A program made the position numbers and the translations under genes. Positions 11,245 to 21,905 of a DNA stretch of 64,000 bases are shown here, in pieces; position 1 is the first letter of the stretch, and each line of letters begins with the position of its first letter. The stretch spans positions 79,929,303-79,993,302 of the forward strand of contig OZ023274.1 of assembly GCA_964007475.1 (NCBI GenBank). The letters are read 5' to 3'. The notes beneath the pieces were generated by a model. That model saw only the letters and a list, made by a program, of their open reading frames with translations, searched no databases and was not told the origin of the DNA. Origin of the DNA: Hybos culiciformis. Its lineage: Eukaryota; Arthropoda; Insecta; Diptera; Hybotidae.

Positions 11245-11998
11245 GGCGCAGTGAAATAAGGCCGCGGGAAATAAGGCCGCGATAGGTTTTTTGTTGCGGT
11301 CTTATTTCATTTTGAAAAATGAAATAAGGCCGCGAAAAAATCCTCGCGGTCTTATTTCATTTTGAAAAATGAAATAAGACCGCATAAAATTCCTCGCGGC
11401 CTTATTTCGTTTTGAAAAATGAAATAAGACCGCGACAAAAAAAAAAATTAATCGGAGGGCTAATTTCATTTTAAAAAATGAAATAAGGCCGCGAGGATTT
11501 TTTCGCGGCCTTATTTCATTTTGAAAAACGAAATAAGGCCGCGTAATCTTGTGAGGTGAGCACACAGGGCAGGGGGCAGCAGGGCGGCGGGCGGGCGGTT
11601 GGTCAGTGGGATTTGCGGCTAGCGCCGCAAATCCCACTGACCAACCGCCCGCCCGCCGCCCTGCTGCCCCCTGCCCTGTGTGCTCACCTCACAAGATTAC
11701 GCGGCCTTATTTCGTTTATAAAAATGAAATTAGCCCTCCGAATAATTGTTTTTTTTTGTCGCGGCCTTATTTCATTTTTCAAAACGAAATAAGGCCGCGA
11801 GGAATTTTTTGCGGTCTTATTTCATTTTTCAAAATGAAATAAGACCGCGAGGATTTTTTCGCAGCCTTATTTCATTTTGAAAAACGAAATAAGGCCGCGA
11901 AAAAATCTTCGCGGCCTTATTTCATTTTTCAAAATGAAATAAGACCGCAACAAAAAAACGTCGCGGCCTTATTTCCTGCGGCCTTATTTCCATCCCCC
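11245..11998. mobile_element. Foldback element 1 with palindromic-array arms
   Basis: A 754-bp element symmetrical about 11621.5. The ends read GG + 6 bases + GAAATAAGGCCGC on both sides and are bordered by a 9-bp direct repeat. Each arm is a row of about five small hairpins built from the word GCGGCCTTATTTCATTTT and its complement, for example 11295-11334, 11345-11383 and 11395-11434 on the left and 11760-11800, 11811-11849 and 11910-11949 on the right. They are separated by 10-20 bases of T- or A-rich sequence. The centre is a GC-rich inverted repeat (about 11545-11698) with a 6-base loop. There is no transposase, so the element would be non-autonomous. The 9-bp duplication fits Drosophila FB (foldback) and Mutator-like elements; the superfamily call is inference. 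Confidence 0.85.
11597..11646. repeat. 50-bp palindromic core of foldback element 1
   Basis: The sequence from GGTTGGTCAGTGGGATTTGC to its mirror image ends with the arms GATTTGCGG / CCGCAAATC around the loop CTAGCG (11619-11624). The same 50-bp core, with two base changes, sits at 13273-13322 in foldback element 2. Confidence 0.9.
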
Positions 11999-12007
11999 TA
12001 CCTGTGC
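11999..12007. repeat. Right target-site duplication of foldback element 1 (9 bp)
   Basis: Exact TACCTGTGC copy of 11236-11244. Confidence 0.7.
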
Positions 12008-13000
12008 TTACCTACCTAACGTAACCTAATCTTTTTTTTTTTCAAAGTTGAAAATGACAAAAATATTTCAAATAAATTAAGTTATTAAAAAATCAAATAC
12101 CTACATACCTGTATTTTCGAAATTTTTAAGATAAATTTTTTTGTTTATGTATTTAATATTTATAGGTAGTTTACAGCTTTACAGGCTAATAAATGCACTT
12201 AAATTTAAAGGTTCTAAATTCGATTTTTCAAAATTCGTATACACTTGTATTTTTTATTCTAATTTTTATTTATTTTTTTTTGCAAACTTTCATGTCTACA
12301 AACTGTCAAACAGAACACACCACAAACCAATTAATAAGTAAACATATTCAATATTGGCGTTTGTTACAATTTTAATCTGAAGTTGTTGTACTAAAATGTG
12401 GAGAGAAATAAGCAAAAAAGAACTAAGAATATTTTGAGGAACAAAATTGATTTTCCCTGATTTTGTGAAACTCAAGGAATTGAGGGGAAATAAAAGTGTA
12501 ATGTATAAAATGCAAATAAACAAATTCTATTCTAGAAAAATTCGAGAAAGAAAGTATTATATTTTATATGACATCTCAATCACCTCGCGCCAATTACTTT
12601 TAACAGGCCATTTATATTAAAAATAAATCAAAAAGAATTTGAAATTCAAATGAATGGTTCTTACGTAGGTATAAGATTTCATAAATCTTTTATATTTGCA
12701 TTTTCTTTATCATTATTCATTAGGTAGGCATAATTATAATTACAAATTTAGATCTTTAAAAGTTTAGGAATTCACATTTCACTTGGTACAATAGATTACT
12801 AAGAAGTTCTATCCATTTATGAGTCGAACTTTTTTCGTTGTTTGTAATTTTGAATATAATGCATGAAAAATACCTACCCACTCCAATTTGAAGAGTTCAA
12901 TAGTCACAAAATTGGATATTCGGAAATTGCTAGAACTGGGCGTCAGGCGCAGCGCTGACACTGTTTTGTCTCATCTTCAAATCTAGCTTGTAGGTACGAA
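12008..13000. other. AT-rich spacer between foldback elements 1 and 2
   Basis: No gene, RNA or clear repeat recognised. The short open frames here (such as 12141-12341 and 12296-12523) overlap each other on opposite strands and look like chance. Confidence 0.5.
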
Positions 13001-13008
13001 TTTTCTCT
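13001..13008. repeat. Left direct repeat flanking foldback element 2 (8 bp)
   Basis: TTTTCTCT is repeated at 13584-13591, immediately beyond the other end of the element. The word is low in complexity, so the support is moderate. Confidence 0.5.
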
Positions 13009-13583
13009 GGTGTAACTACAGTTTCCTTGAACCCCTCAGAATCCGCTGAAACTTGGAGGGGGGGTAGAGGCGGTGCCCGAACTCCCAAAACTGAAATCAG
13101 TTCTTGGGGCAAAGGCCCCGTTTCGGAGATAGGGCCCCCCAAAGTTTTCATACATTTTGTATGGGAAAAATTTTTTTTTGCCCGATTGGCCCTATTTTTG
13201 GGAAAAGGATAAAGGGGGTGTCCCAAAACAAGAGGGGGGGAGGGGTGGGGGGCGGCGAGCGGGCTGTCTGGTGGTTGGTCAGTGGGATTTGCGGCTGGCG
13301 CCGCAAATCCTACTGACCAACCACCAGACCGCCCGCCCGCCGCCCCCCAACCCCCCCTCTTGTTTTGGGACACCCCCTATACTATCTACAAAAAAATGGG
13401 CCAAATCGAGCAAAAAAAAAAATTTTCCCATACAAAATGTATGAAAACTTTGGGGGGCCCTATCTCCGAAACGGGGCCTTTGCCCCAAGAACTGATTTCA
13501 GTTTTGGGAGTTTGGGCACCGCCTCTACCCCCCCTCCAAGTTTCATCCAATTCTGAGGGGTTCAAGGAAACTGTAGTTTAGCC
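13009..13583. mobile_element. Foldback element 2, sharing its core with element 1
   Basis: A 575-bp inverted repeat centred at 13297.5. The termini read GGTGTAACTACAGTTTCC on the left and, reverse-complemented, GGCTAAACTACAGTTTCC on the right. The arms match over nearly their whole length of about 280 bp. They include a GGGGCAAAGGCCCCG hairpin, a CATACATTTTGTATG palindrome, and G-runs next to the core. Unlike element 1, the arms are unique sequence rather than rows of palindromes. The 50-bp core at 13273-13322 is the element 1 core with two changes. Long open frames on both strands here (such as 12930-13373 and 13282-13581) are by-products of the palindrome and show no known domain. Confidence 0.85.
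13273..13322. repeat. 50-bp palindromic core of foldback element 2
   Basis: GGTTGGTCAGTGGGATTTGC and its mirror surround the loop CTGGCG (13295-13300). It matches 11597-11646 at 48 of 50 positions: A to G in the loop, and C to T in the right arm. Confidence 0.9.
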
Positions 13584-13591
13584 TTTTCTCT
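13584..13591. repeat. Right direct repeat flanking foldback element 2 (8 bp)
   Basis: TTTTCTCT copy of 13001-13008. Confidence 0.5.
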
Positions 13592-15183
13592 TTAATAATT
13601 TATATAAATTTATAAATTAATTTCGATAATTCGAGCATCGAAGCTCACCTCGAAATCGAATAGAATTTTTTTTTTTTAATTTCCTCACTTAATATAAATG
13701 AACATTTATCGCAAATAATTTTTTTCTTTTCACTATATTTCCATCTCTTTCTTCAATTGTTCTATCATCCCAACAAGAATATCTGAAAAGAGAATTGCCG
13801 ATTTTTTTTTTTTTTTTTTAGTGAATTTCAGATGTGCAAAAGAAAACGCACGGATAAATTACCAGAATAAAAAATAATTAACAAAAAAAAAAAATATAGA
13901 AAAGAAAATAAAAAAAAAAAATATAGAAAAGAAAATAAAAAAAAAAAAGAAAAAAAATTTTGGTGGAAGCGGAAGAAAAAACAAAAAAAAACCTATTCAA
14001 AAACTCTGCTGCTTGCTAAATAATTGTGAAGAAAAATAAACAAAAATAAAGAAAAAAAAAAAGAATTAATTTTTGAAGATTGTTTATTGTTTTGATTTTT
14101 AAATAATTATAAAATAAAAATTCCTGGCCTTTCAAAATATTTATTCAAGAAAAATACGAAAAAATGCAGACTGCAATTTATTTTTTTTTCATATTACATA
14201 CATTTTATTTTAAAATGAATTTTAAATAAATTTTATTGAAGAAAATATAAAAAAAAAAAAAAAAATTCCTATAAATAAATAATTGAAAATCAAAAATGAA
14301 ACGCAATTCTATTTTGGAAAAAAAAAATATTTAGAATAATTGCACATCATAGGTATATAATAATATATGAATTATAAATTTTAATATTCTCTAATTTAAT
14401 TATAAAAAAAAAAATTTAATAATTGTAAAAAAAAATATATATATAATAGGTATATACATTTATCTATATATAAAAATTTACAACAAAAAAAGTTCACTAA
14501 AATTTTCTTTTTGAAGAAAAATTTTAATTTTTTCTTTGAACTTTTTTTTTTTATTTATTTTTAAATGTATTGTGCAAATGAAAATCAATAAAATGAGAGA
14601 AAGTGAAATAGCAAATATAGCAAAAAGTATCAAGTAAAAAAGAGACAACATATTTTTGTGTCGGCTAAAAATTAAGAAAAAAGTAAAATAAAAATTTATT
14701 AAAAGAAAAGAAAGAATTGAAATATACTTATAGAAGAAGAAGAGAGGAGGAGAAACAGTGAATTTTATATGATTTTAAGTGTGTAGGTATTTAAAAAAAA
14801 AAAATGTTTTCTTATTTTTATTTTTAAAAATAAATAATTTTTTTTTTATTTGTGCAAAGAAAAAATAACGAAAACAAAACAAAAATAAAAAGATCTAAAA
14901 AAATTTTTTGTGAATAAAAGTTTTTTTATATTTTTAAAATTTTCAAATCGCAAGGTACACTATTTATATGTCAGAAGGTAGCAGTATACGTTGTACTGAA
15001 AACGTCATAAACATATAAAGGCTAGGTGTAGGTCAGGTAGCGGTTGGGGGCCATTGATAATAATAATATGTTCAGGTTCAGGCAGTTCTTTTGTTCCGAC
15101 AGGGATAAAATTTAAAAAATTTAAGCTAAAACTAGTGTTACATAGTTATTTATATCGCGGACTGATAGACACATACACCAGAC
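13592..15183. other. A-rich region, possible untranslated leader sequence, no ORF
   Basis: Long A-runs broken by short words such as GTGCAAAAGAAAACGC (about 13834) and GAAGAAGAAGAGAGGAGGAG (about 14733). It contains the tandem repeat at 13883-13947. The style resembles long fly 5' UTRs and it lies upstream of the BTB gene, but I cannot identify a promoter or donor site, so any link to that gene is a guess. Confidence 0.3.
13883..13947. repeat. Two-copy tandem repeat, 27-bp period
   Basis: The word ATATAGAAAAGAAAATA within an A-run starts at 13894 and again at 13921. Confidence 0.75.
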
Positions 15184-15479
15184 ACCTAGTTTACATGATA
15201 GTCCAACCGTGGTTGAGTCGAAATCTGGTTGAAAAGAGGTCAAGTGTTTACATGATGTAGTCGAAAAGCATGAGGTTTAACTGTGGTTGAATTGAGTCTG
15301 AAAACAACAACAAAAAAGAAACAAAACAAACAGCTGTTGCTTATTTTTAACCGGGTAGAGTTAACGTAACCGAGCGAATTTCTTGGGTTGAGTCAGGTTA
15401 ACACAGGTTAACTCTACCACCGTTTACATATAGTTGAACCGTAGTTGAACCTGGTTTCAACTCTCTATGTAAACTAGGT
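15184..15479. mobile_element. MITE-like inverted-repeat element (296 bp)
   Basis: ACCTAGTTTACAT at 15184-15196 is exactly mirrored by ATGTAAACTAGGT at 15467-15479. The interior is rich in GGTTGAA/GGTTGAG and GTTAAC words in both orientations (CCAACCGTGGTTGAG at about 15203; GTTGAACCGTAGTTGAACC at about 15433), with further GTTTACAT copies near 15246 and 15422. It has no coding capacity, and no clear target duplication was found. It ends 7 bases before the target duplication of foldback element 3. Confidence 0.6.
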
Positions 15480-15486
15480 AACGGAA

Positions 15487-15495
15487 GTAATCAGG
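15487..15495. repeat. Left target-site duplication of foldback element 3
   Basis: GTAATCAGG is repeated at 16208-16216. The match extends to GTAATCAGGGG (11 bp) because the element also starts with G. A 9-bp duplication lets both termini start with GG and align without gaps. Confidence 0.75.
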
Positions 15496-16207
15496 GGGGT
15501 CCCGAAATAATTTATACGGACATAATTTATACGAAAAAACGACATTATTCCTACCATACAAATGAATTATGTCGCTTTCAGGCACGTCATAATTTATAAA
15601 TAAATAAAGTCGTTTTTTTTTCGTATAAATAATGTCGCTTTTAAAACGACATTATTTATCATATGAATAAAGTCGTTTTTTTTTCGTATAAATAATGTCG
15701 CTTCTAAACGATATTATTTCTACATGAATAAAGTCGTTTTTTGATCGTATGAATAATGTCATTTTTAAAACGACACTATTTATCGTATGTGAGTAAAAAC
15801 GAATGTTGGCCGTACAAAATGTAGGTAAACTGACATAACTGCGAATATTGTGTTCTAAGCAAAAGGGGAAGGGGGGGCAGCAGGGCGGCGGGCGGGCGGT
15901 TGGTCCCGCCGCCCTGCTGCCCCCTCTTCCCGTGTGTCTACCTCACAAATATTTTATCTTTTTTACTCACATACGATAAATAGTGTCGTTTTAACAACGA
16001 CATTATTCATACGATAAAAAAAACGACATTGTTCATACGATAAATAATGTCGTTTTAAAAGCGACATTATTTATACAAAAAAAACACGACATTATTTATC
16101 GTATGAATAATGTCGTTTTTTTTTTGTATAAATAATGTCGCTTTCAAACGACATTATTTATAGTATGAACAATGTCGTTTTTCTCGTATAAATTATTTCG
16201 GAGTGCC
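15496..16207. mobile_element. Foldback element 3 with GACATTATT palindromic-array arms
   Basis: A 712-bp element. The left terminus is GGGGTCCCGAAATAATTTA; the right, reverse-complemented, is GGCACTCCGAAATAATTTA. This is the same GG + 6 bases + GAAAT layout as element 1. The arms are rows of a word of the type AACGACATTATTTATACG alternating with its complement, with the longest runs at about 15530-15790 and 15960-16190. The centre (15871-15923) contains the hairpin arms GGGGCAGCAGGGCGGCGGG (15874-15892) and their mirror (15905-15923). This centre shares a run of about 30 bases with element 1 but lacks the 50-bp palindrome. The right half keeps CCTCACAA, also seen next to the element 1 centre. 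It is non-autonomous, as no transposase is present. Confidence 0.85.
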
Positions 16208-16216
16208 GTAATCAGG
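16208..16216. repeat. Right target-site duplication of foldback element 3
   Basis: GTAATCAGG copy of 15487-15495. Confidence 0.75.
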
Positions 16217-19200
16217 GGCTATTCCGGCAAGTATCATAGAACAAGAAACGATCGACTAGGACTAGGATAGGATAAGAAACTAATGTTGCAAAACATAACA
16301 AATTTTTCAAAACCTGTGAGCTAGCATCTTGGCACAGTGAAATTTACAAATTAAAACGTAATTTTAGGAAATTACTATATTCAGTACCTACCTGAACCTG
16401 ATGTGATGATAGCTTTATATTTTATAATGTATATTTTGTTCATAAAATGAAAAAATATGTACAATTTTGTTTTCAATAATAAAGTAAGAAGAGGGGAATT
16501 TGAATAATCTGAACCTAAAGTTATCCCAGAAGAGAATTGAATAAAAAAAATATAAATAACAAGAAGCATTATATTATGTGAGTGCGACTGAAATAGCCTA
16601 CTCTAGATTACTTTGTGTTATGTGTACTTTTTTTTTAATATTCACTCACTTACTCATATTCTGAAATAAATGGCAGAAAAACTATATATCTGTATATAAA
16701 TATTCGTTTTGGATAATAAAGAAGAATGAAAAACAGAATTGTTTTTTTTTTTGTCAGATTTTAATGCAAGCTTGTTGCTTTTTTAAGATATAAATTATTT
16801 TTTTTGTTTTTATTGTGCGCTTCTTAGTTTTTTTTTGTTTTGATCTTTGCATATTATTTCCGGTTTTGTTTTTAAGATTCTTTTTCTTTTAGATATTATT
16901 TTGCATTTTCATTTCAACTCTAATGTTGTTTTGTTTTTTTTTTTACAATTTTTGAATTTTCATTTTAAATTACCTTAAACATAAAAGTAGTAGGTAAGCT
17001 ATCTAAAAAATTAAAGGAAAAAATTTGCATTTCAATATTGAATTTTTTTTTTTTTTTTTAAGAATTCTTCAACATGTATTAATTATTTATATACATATCT
17101 ACATATACACATGTGCATTATCGTATATTTTTATGTGCTAAATTATGTAGATACATAATTTATATATTTGTAACTATATTTAATTTCTAATATTTAGATA
17201 GTTATGTATCCAATTTGAATTTTAGTATTTCTGAAATTTCCGACCTCCAGAGAAAGATAAAATTGTTCTTGATCATTCGGGTTCGATGGACAAAGTAGGT
17301 ATTCAAGGGACAATGTGTTGAGACATCAATTAATCAAGGAATGTAAAGTTAAATGCGTAGTCGTTTATACATTTTTGTAAAATCGTTGATAACTGCACCG
17401 ATGTTTCTTTCGACTTTAATTAGATTCAGCGAATTTTAATTATATAGCTGAATAAAATTTTATTTTAAAAATTTAATCCTTAATGTCAAAAAGTTCTTCA
17501 TACAATGAGTAAGTATTATTCTCTCTAAAAAAAATTATCAAAAAAGTACGAAAACTTTTGTTAAGTACCTACTGAGTACTAACTGACAATCTCAAATCAG
17601 TTTAACAATTCATGTCAAAGTCTAAAAAACTTCTAATGACAGAATAAACTTACTACTTAACACTTCCTTTATGTACCTGTCTGTAACATTTAATAAAATG
17701 TTTGATATCATCGCATTGACTTGTAGTGGAGAAGATTTTTTGCAAAATTTATTTTTATGAATAATGTTCAATAGATTTCATAAATTAAAAGTACAAATAA
17801 ATTTATAAATTTTCCTAATATTATTGGCTATAACGATTTAAAAGTAAAACAACAATCACGGTACTTGCATCATGCATATTTATTTGGTACATTTCTATAA
17901 AAATGGTAGATATACTCTTACCTACCTATTATTTGAAATGAAAAAATTTACATACATATAATATATATATGTTAGATATTATGTGTACATAACATATACT
18001 TTACTTCAAAATTATTTAATACGTACTTTTACAGGTAGGAATTTATGTATAAATGTTTTTTATACATAAATGTTTAAAAGTTTAAATCTATTTGTAATAT
18101 CTAATTTTTGTTTATATAAATAAGGAAATTCAGTTTAGGAGTTTAGGTGAGATCCATATTTTTTTGGATAAGTACATTTATGAAAAATCTGCTTTTTGGC
18201 CCGTTTTCGATCAAAGATAAAAAGTTTTTTTTAAAAGTTTTAATGTATTTGATGAATATTAGTGGATCGATTAGTTGAATTTAAAAAAATGGTTAATCTA
18301 AAGAATTCGGAATGATACGATGAAATTGGTGGTTGAAAGTGGATTAATAAATTTTGGTTTATGAATAAAATTGAAACGGGATCCATACTTCATATATATG
18401 AGTTACTGTTCTATAATAATTTCTCTATTAATTGTATTAAAAAGGAGACGATTAGATTATTTATCTCCAAATAAAAATTTCTGGGGGCTAATCAACCTCG
18501 TTAAAATTCTTCCAAAAAATTTCATTTAATACATACACTAAGAAATAGATAACATTTTCAAATTGTATAAACGATCATCAAGCTAAGACTCTAGTTCTAG
18601 TTAGTCAACTTAATGTAATATTTAAAATGTTCTTATGTGGTACTTGTTAAAATAAGAAAGTTATGTAATTTCTAAGATTAGAATCGGTTGTAAGTAACAG
18701 GAATTTAATTTACAATTTCGCTATACTTGTATTTCTATACCTCAGATATTGTTTGTGTTTAAATTCTTAAATAATAAAGAAAAATTTTAAATTGCTATTA
18801 CTACTTTTATTTCACATTTTAGAGAATTAGTATTAAGTATTTTCCAGAAATATAAAAGTGAAAGAAAAATCATCAACATATGCCTCTGCTCTAAAGAGAC
18901 AGGGGCACCAAAAACTAATACTTGCTTCTTAGTTTTTAAATCGAATTTATTAAGGAAAATTTATACCTACTACTACATTTTCTAGAAATTTGACTTCTAG
19001 AATCATTGGAATTAAATTTTAACAAATTTACAAACGTAAAATTAAAATTCTAAACAAAATGTTTTTATGTAGAATTTTCATTTCATAAAATTCTAATAAA
19101 AAAAAAATAGTTGAATGAACTTTCATTCAAAATTTTTTTTTCCTTAACTAAGTATATTTCTATTGCAAAACAAAATAAAAAAAAATTCAGTAATTTTAAA

Positions 19201-20468
19201 TTTAAATATAAGTTTGCAATTTTATGCGCCTATTACACTTAAAAATGTTTTTCATTGATATGCAAGTAATATTTATCTGCTGTAACTTATATCGTTATAG
19301 AATTTTTTGTCCAAGCTTTTGATTTTTTCTACTATTTCGTCTTGTATATAATTTTAATTTATATTTTATATTTTTTTTAATTTGTTTTTTAAATTTATGT
19401 ATTGAAATCTCTATAAAAAATTTATTGGTTTTATTATTTGAAATACAAGTATGTATTTGGTTTAATTTGTTAACTAGCTATTTAATAAGGAATTAATGCG
19501 TCTAAGTGCTTATAATGTTTTCATATTTTTAACCCAGTGATGGTTAAAAAATTGATACAACAACATTATTGTTTCTATTGGTTTTTATTTTATTTTGTTA
19601 AACGTTTGATGTGATTCGTTCAATCCTTCGTTATTTGATTAACATTAAGTGAAAAGAAAGCTTTATCTTCAACCAAGGAAATTAAAACATGCGCATTACG
19701 TAAGGCTTTGAGATGATTTTATTAAATAGATCAGTATCAATACGTATTTAATAAACATTATCTGTACAATATGAAATAAATAGTACGCCCCTTAATTGAA
19801 TATGTTTAGTTTATGTATAGATAAATTATGTTATAGGTACATCTTATTCTGTCATAATTGTTAATTAGAAAAAATGAATTCATATTATTTCAGAAGCTTG
19901 AAAATATAACATATGCAATTCTAATTTTTTTACCCCACATTTAAGGTAAAACAGAAAAATGGGAGAAAATACGTCATTCGTACTTGTAATAGTAAAAAAA
20001 TTAAGCTTAGATCAGAGCTTTGATTTACTGCGTTATTATCAAACTCAATTTGAAATGATATTTCCGGAAAATCTTCTCTTCTTCAATGGCGCTACAGCCC
20101 ATTTCTGGCCTTGGCCTACTTACCGGAAAATCTTAGTCTTATTTCATTCGAGGGAAAATAAGAATGTCTCTGAATATCATCGAAATAGAATTTCTGCATA
20201 AGATTTTCAGAAAATTATCACTTCACAGTGAATTCGATTAAATTTTGTACACTGTGCTTCAATATTCAAAAACAAAATTTGTCGCATTATTGATGGCTAA
20301 TTTAAGTTTATTTAATTCCAAGTTGTTTGATGCACGCGGAATTATCTAATTCTACTCTAAGTTTTTGAGTTATTGTAACATAATGTGTGTCGTTTACTTG
20401 AAGAAATACATTTATCTTATTTAATAAAATAAAATTGACATTAATAAAATATTTTTTTTCTTTTCCAG
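16217..20468. other. AT-rich region upstream of BTB gene, no gene seen
   Basis: No open frame with recognisable content. A short duplication ACTAGGACTAGGATAGGATA lies near 16254. T-rich tracts lie at 16740-17060. A short GC-richer patch at about 20087-20122 (GGCGCTACAGCCC...GGCCTTGGCCTAC) may be a dispersed-repeat fragment. The region probably includes the BTB promoter or a 5' UTR intron, since the first coding exon is preceded by an acceptor at 20461-20468. Confidence 0.45.
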
Positions 20469-20497
20469 ATTATAATTTAAAAATAATAAACAGCAAA

Positions 20498-21646
20498 ATG
20501 TCGATTAGAAGTCATCAATATTTCAGCCTTCGATGGTAAATTTTTTTAAATATATTTTTATTGATGAAATCGTATTTTAATAATATCGTTTTTATTTTTA
20601 GGAACAACTATCAGAATACCATGACATCAGTTTTTCAACAATTAAGAGAAGATCAAACTTTTGTTGATGTTACTTTGTCGTGCGAGAATGGATCATTGAA
20701 AGCTCATAAAGTAAACAAAAATTATTTTTCATGGAATTTTGATAATTATATTTCGCTCGTTTGTAACATTTTTCAGAGGAATCTTTTTTAAAGTTAAAAT
20801 TAGTTAGATAAAATTACATTATAAAACTGTTTCTTATATAAAAAATTTGGTATAAGGTACTATCAATATTATTGAGGCTAAGGAAGTTTAGAATGTTTTA
20901 GTAATGGTTCACTAATTTTTTTTTAATTCTGCACCCAGTTATCTACACAAAAAATCTCAAATGAATTGGAGCTTTTAAAATATTTGTACATTTCTGTTTC
21001 GTATATTCGAAATGTAACTTATTATATTGAGTTTAAATTTAAAAGATTTCCTAACTTTATAAACAATTGCATTTTTTAATTTAACGAAAATTTATATTTT
21101 AAAGACGCACATAAATAAGCATAAATAAAATATTATTTTCCAAAATTTTATAATCAGATTCTACACTAAAAGATGCAAACATATCTTAAAAAGTAACTTC
21201 TATCTATCATGTTGTTAGTATTTTTTTTCGCTGTTTTCGGGGACAACAGCGCCCCAGACGTTCTAAGCCTGAAATAGATCTATTTACCAATTTTAATGTG
21301 TGATTTGTTAAAACTATTTATTTTCCTAATCTTCATATAATTCAGAAGCCCATTAAATATACAAAGTAATATTTGAAAAACATAATTTATTGTGCCTATC
21401 GAATTTAATCGGTTTATACAATTTTTAAAGTGTTAAATCAAATGTATCAAGTTTAAATTAAATATTTTCTATTATTTGTAGGTTGTTCTATCTGCGTGTT
21501 CATCATATTTTCAGAAACTTTTATTAGAAAATCCCTGCAAGCATCCAACTATTGTTTTGCCAACAGAAATCATATTTAATGATCTAAAGACTATTATAGA
21601 TTTTGTGTATAGAGGTGAAATTGATGTAACTGAAGCTGAATTACAG
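20498..21646 (+). CDS. TTK-type BTB/POZ domain protein, N-terminal part (three exons; continues beyond the window)
   Basis: Model: join(20498..20535,20602..20710,21482..21646), 312 bases, first 104 residues. Junctions are CGATG|GTAAAT, TTTTTAG|GAACAAC, CATAAA|GTAAAC, TTTGTAG|GTTGTTC and TTACAG|GTAAGT; phases agree, and W13 is split by the first intron. The start ATG has a good context (CAAAATG), and TTTTCCAG at 20461-20468 shows the 5' UTR is spliced. The protein begins [17 protein letters not shown]. It continues with [33 protein letters not shown] and [11 protein letters not shown]: the BTB fold of the insect TTK family (Broad, Bric-a-brac, Tramtrack, Lola, Abrupt). These domains homo- or heterodimerise, and the proteins usually carry zinc fingers or a Psq-type HTH and regulate transcription in the nucleus. 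The closing helices (usually LL+TAE.L.+KGL) are missing. The exact paralogue is not identified. Confidence 0.9.
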
Positions 21647-21905
21647 GTAAGTTTTTTGATTTTAAATTTTTATTATTAATTATATTCATAGAAAAAATAT
21701 AAATTAAAAAAATAAAAAAAAAAAAAAGTGTATAAAAATTAATAATTGTAGATTGGAATATTCGAATTTTTGAATATCACGAACAAACTGTTGTCTGAAA
21801 ATAATTTATAAAGATCTTACTGAAGTTGTTTGCTGAAGATGAAGACATTATGTGTTGACCTCTAATAATATGTATTTAATTTTTTATTTTTCGATCGCAA
21901 AATGT

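Noticed and set aside
11302..11842. Open frames of 78-111 residues on both strands in foldback element 1
   Set aside because: They read through the palindromic arrays (the same peptide appears from both strands) and have no domain or splice context.
12930..13581. Open frames of 60-147 residues on both strands in foldback element 2
   Set aside because: They come from GC-rich mirror-image arms; the same Pro/Gly-rich peptides occur on both strands, so they are by-products of the inverted repeat.
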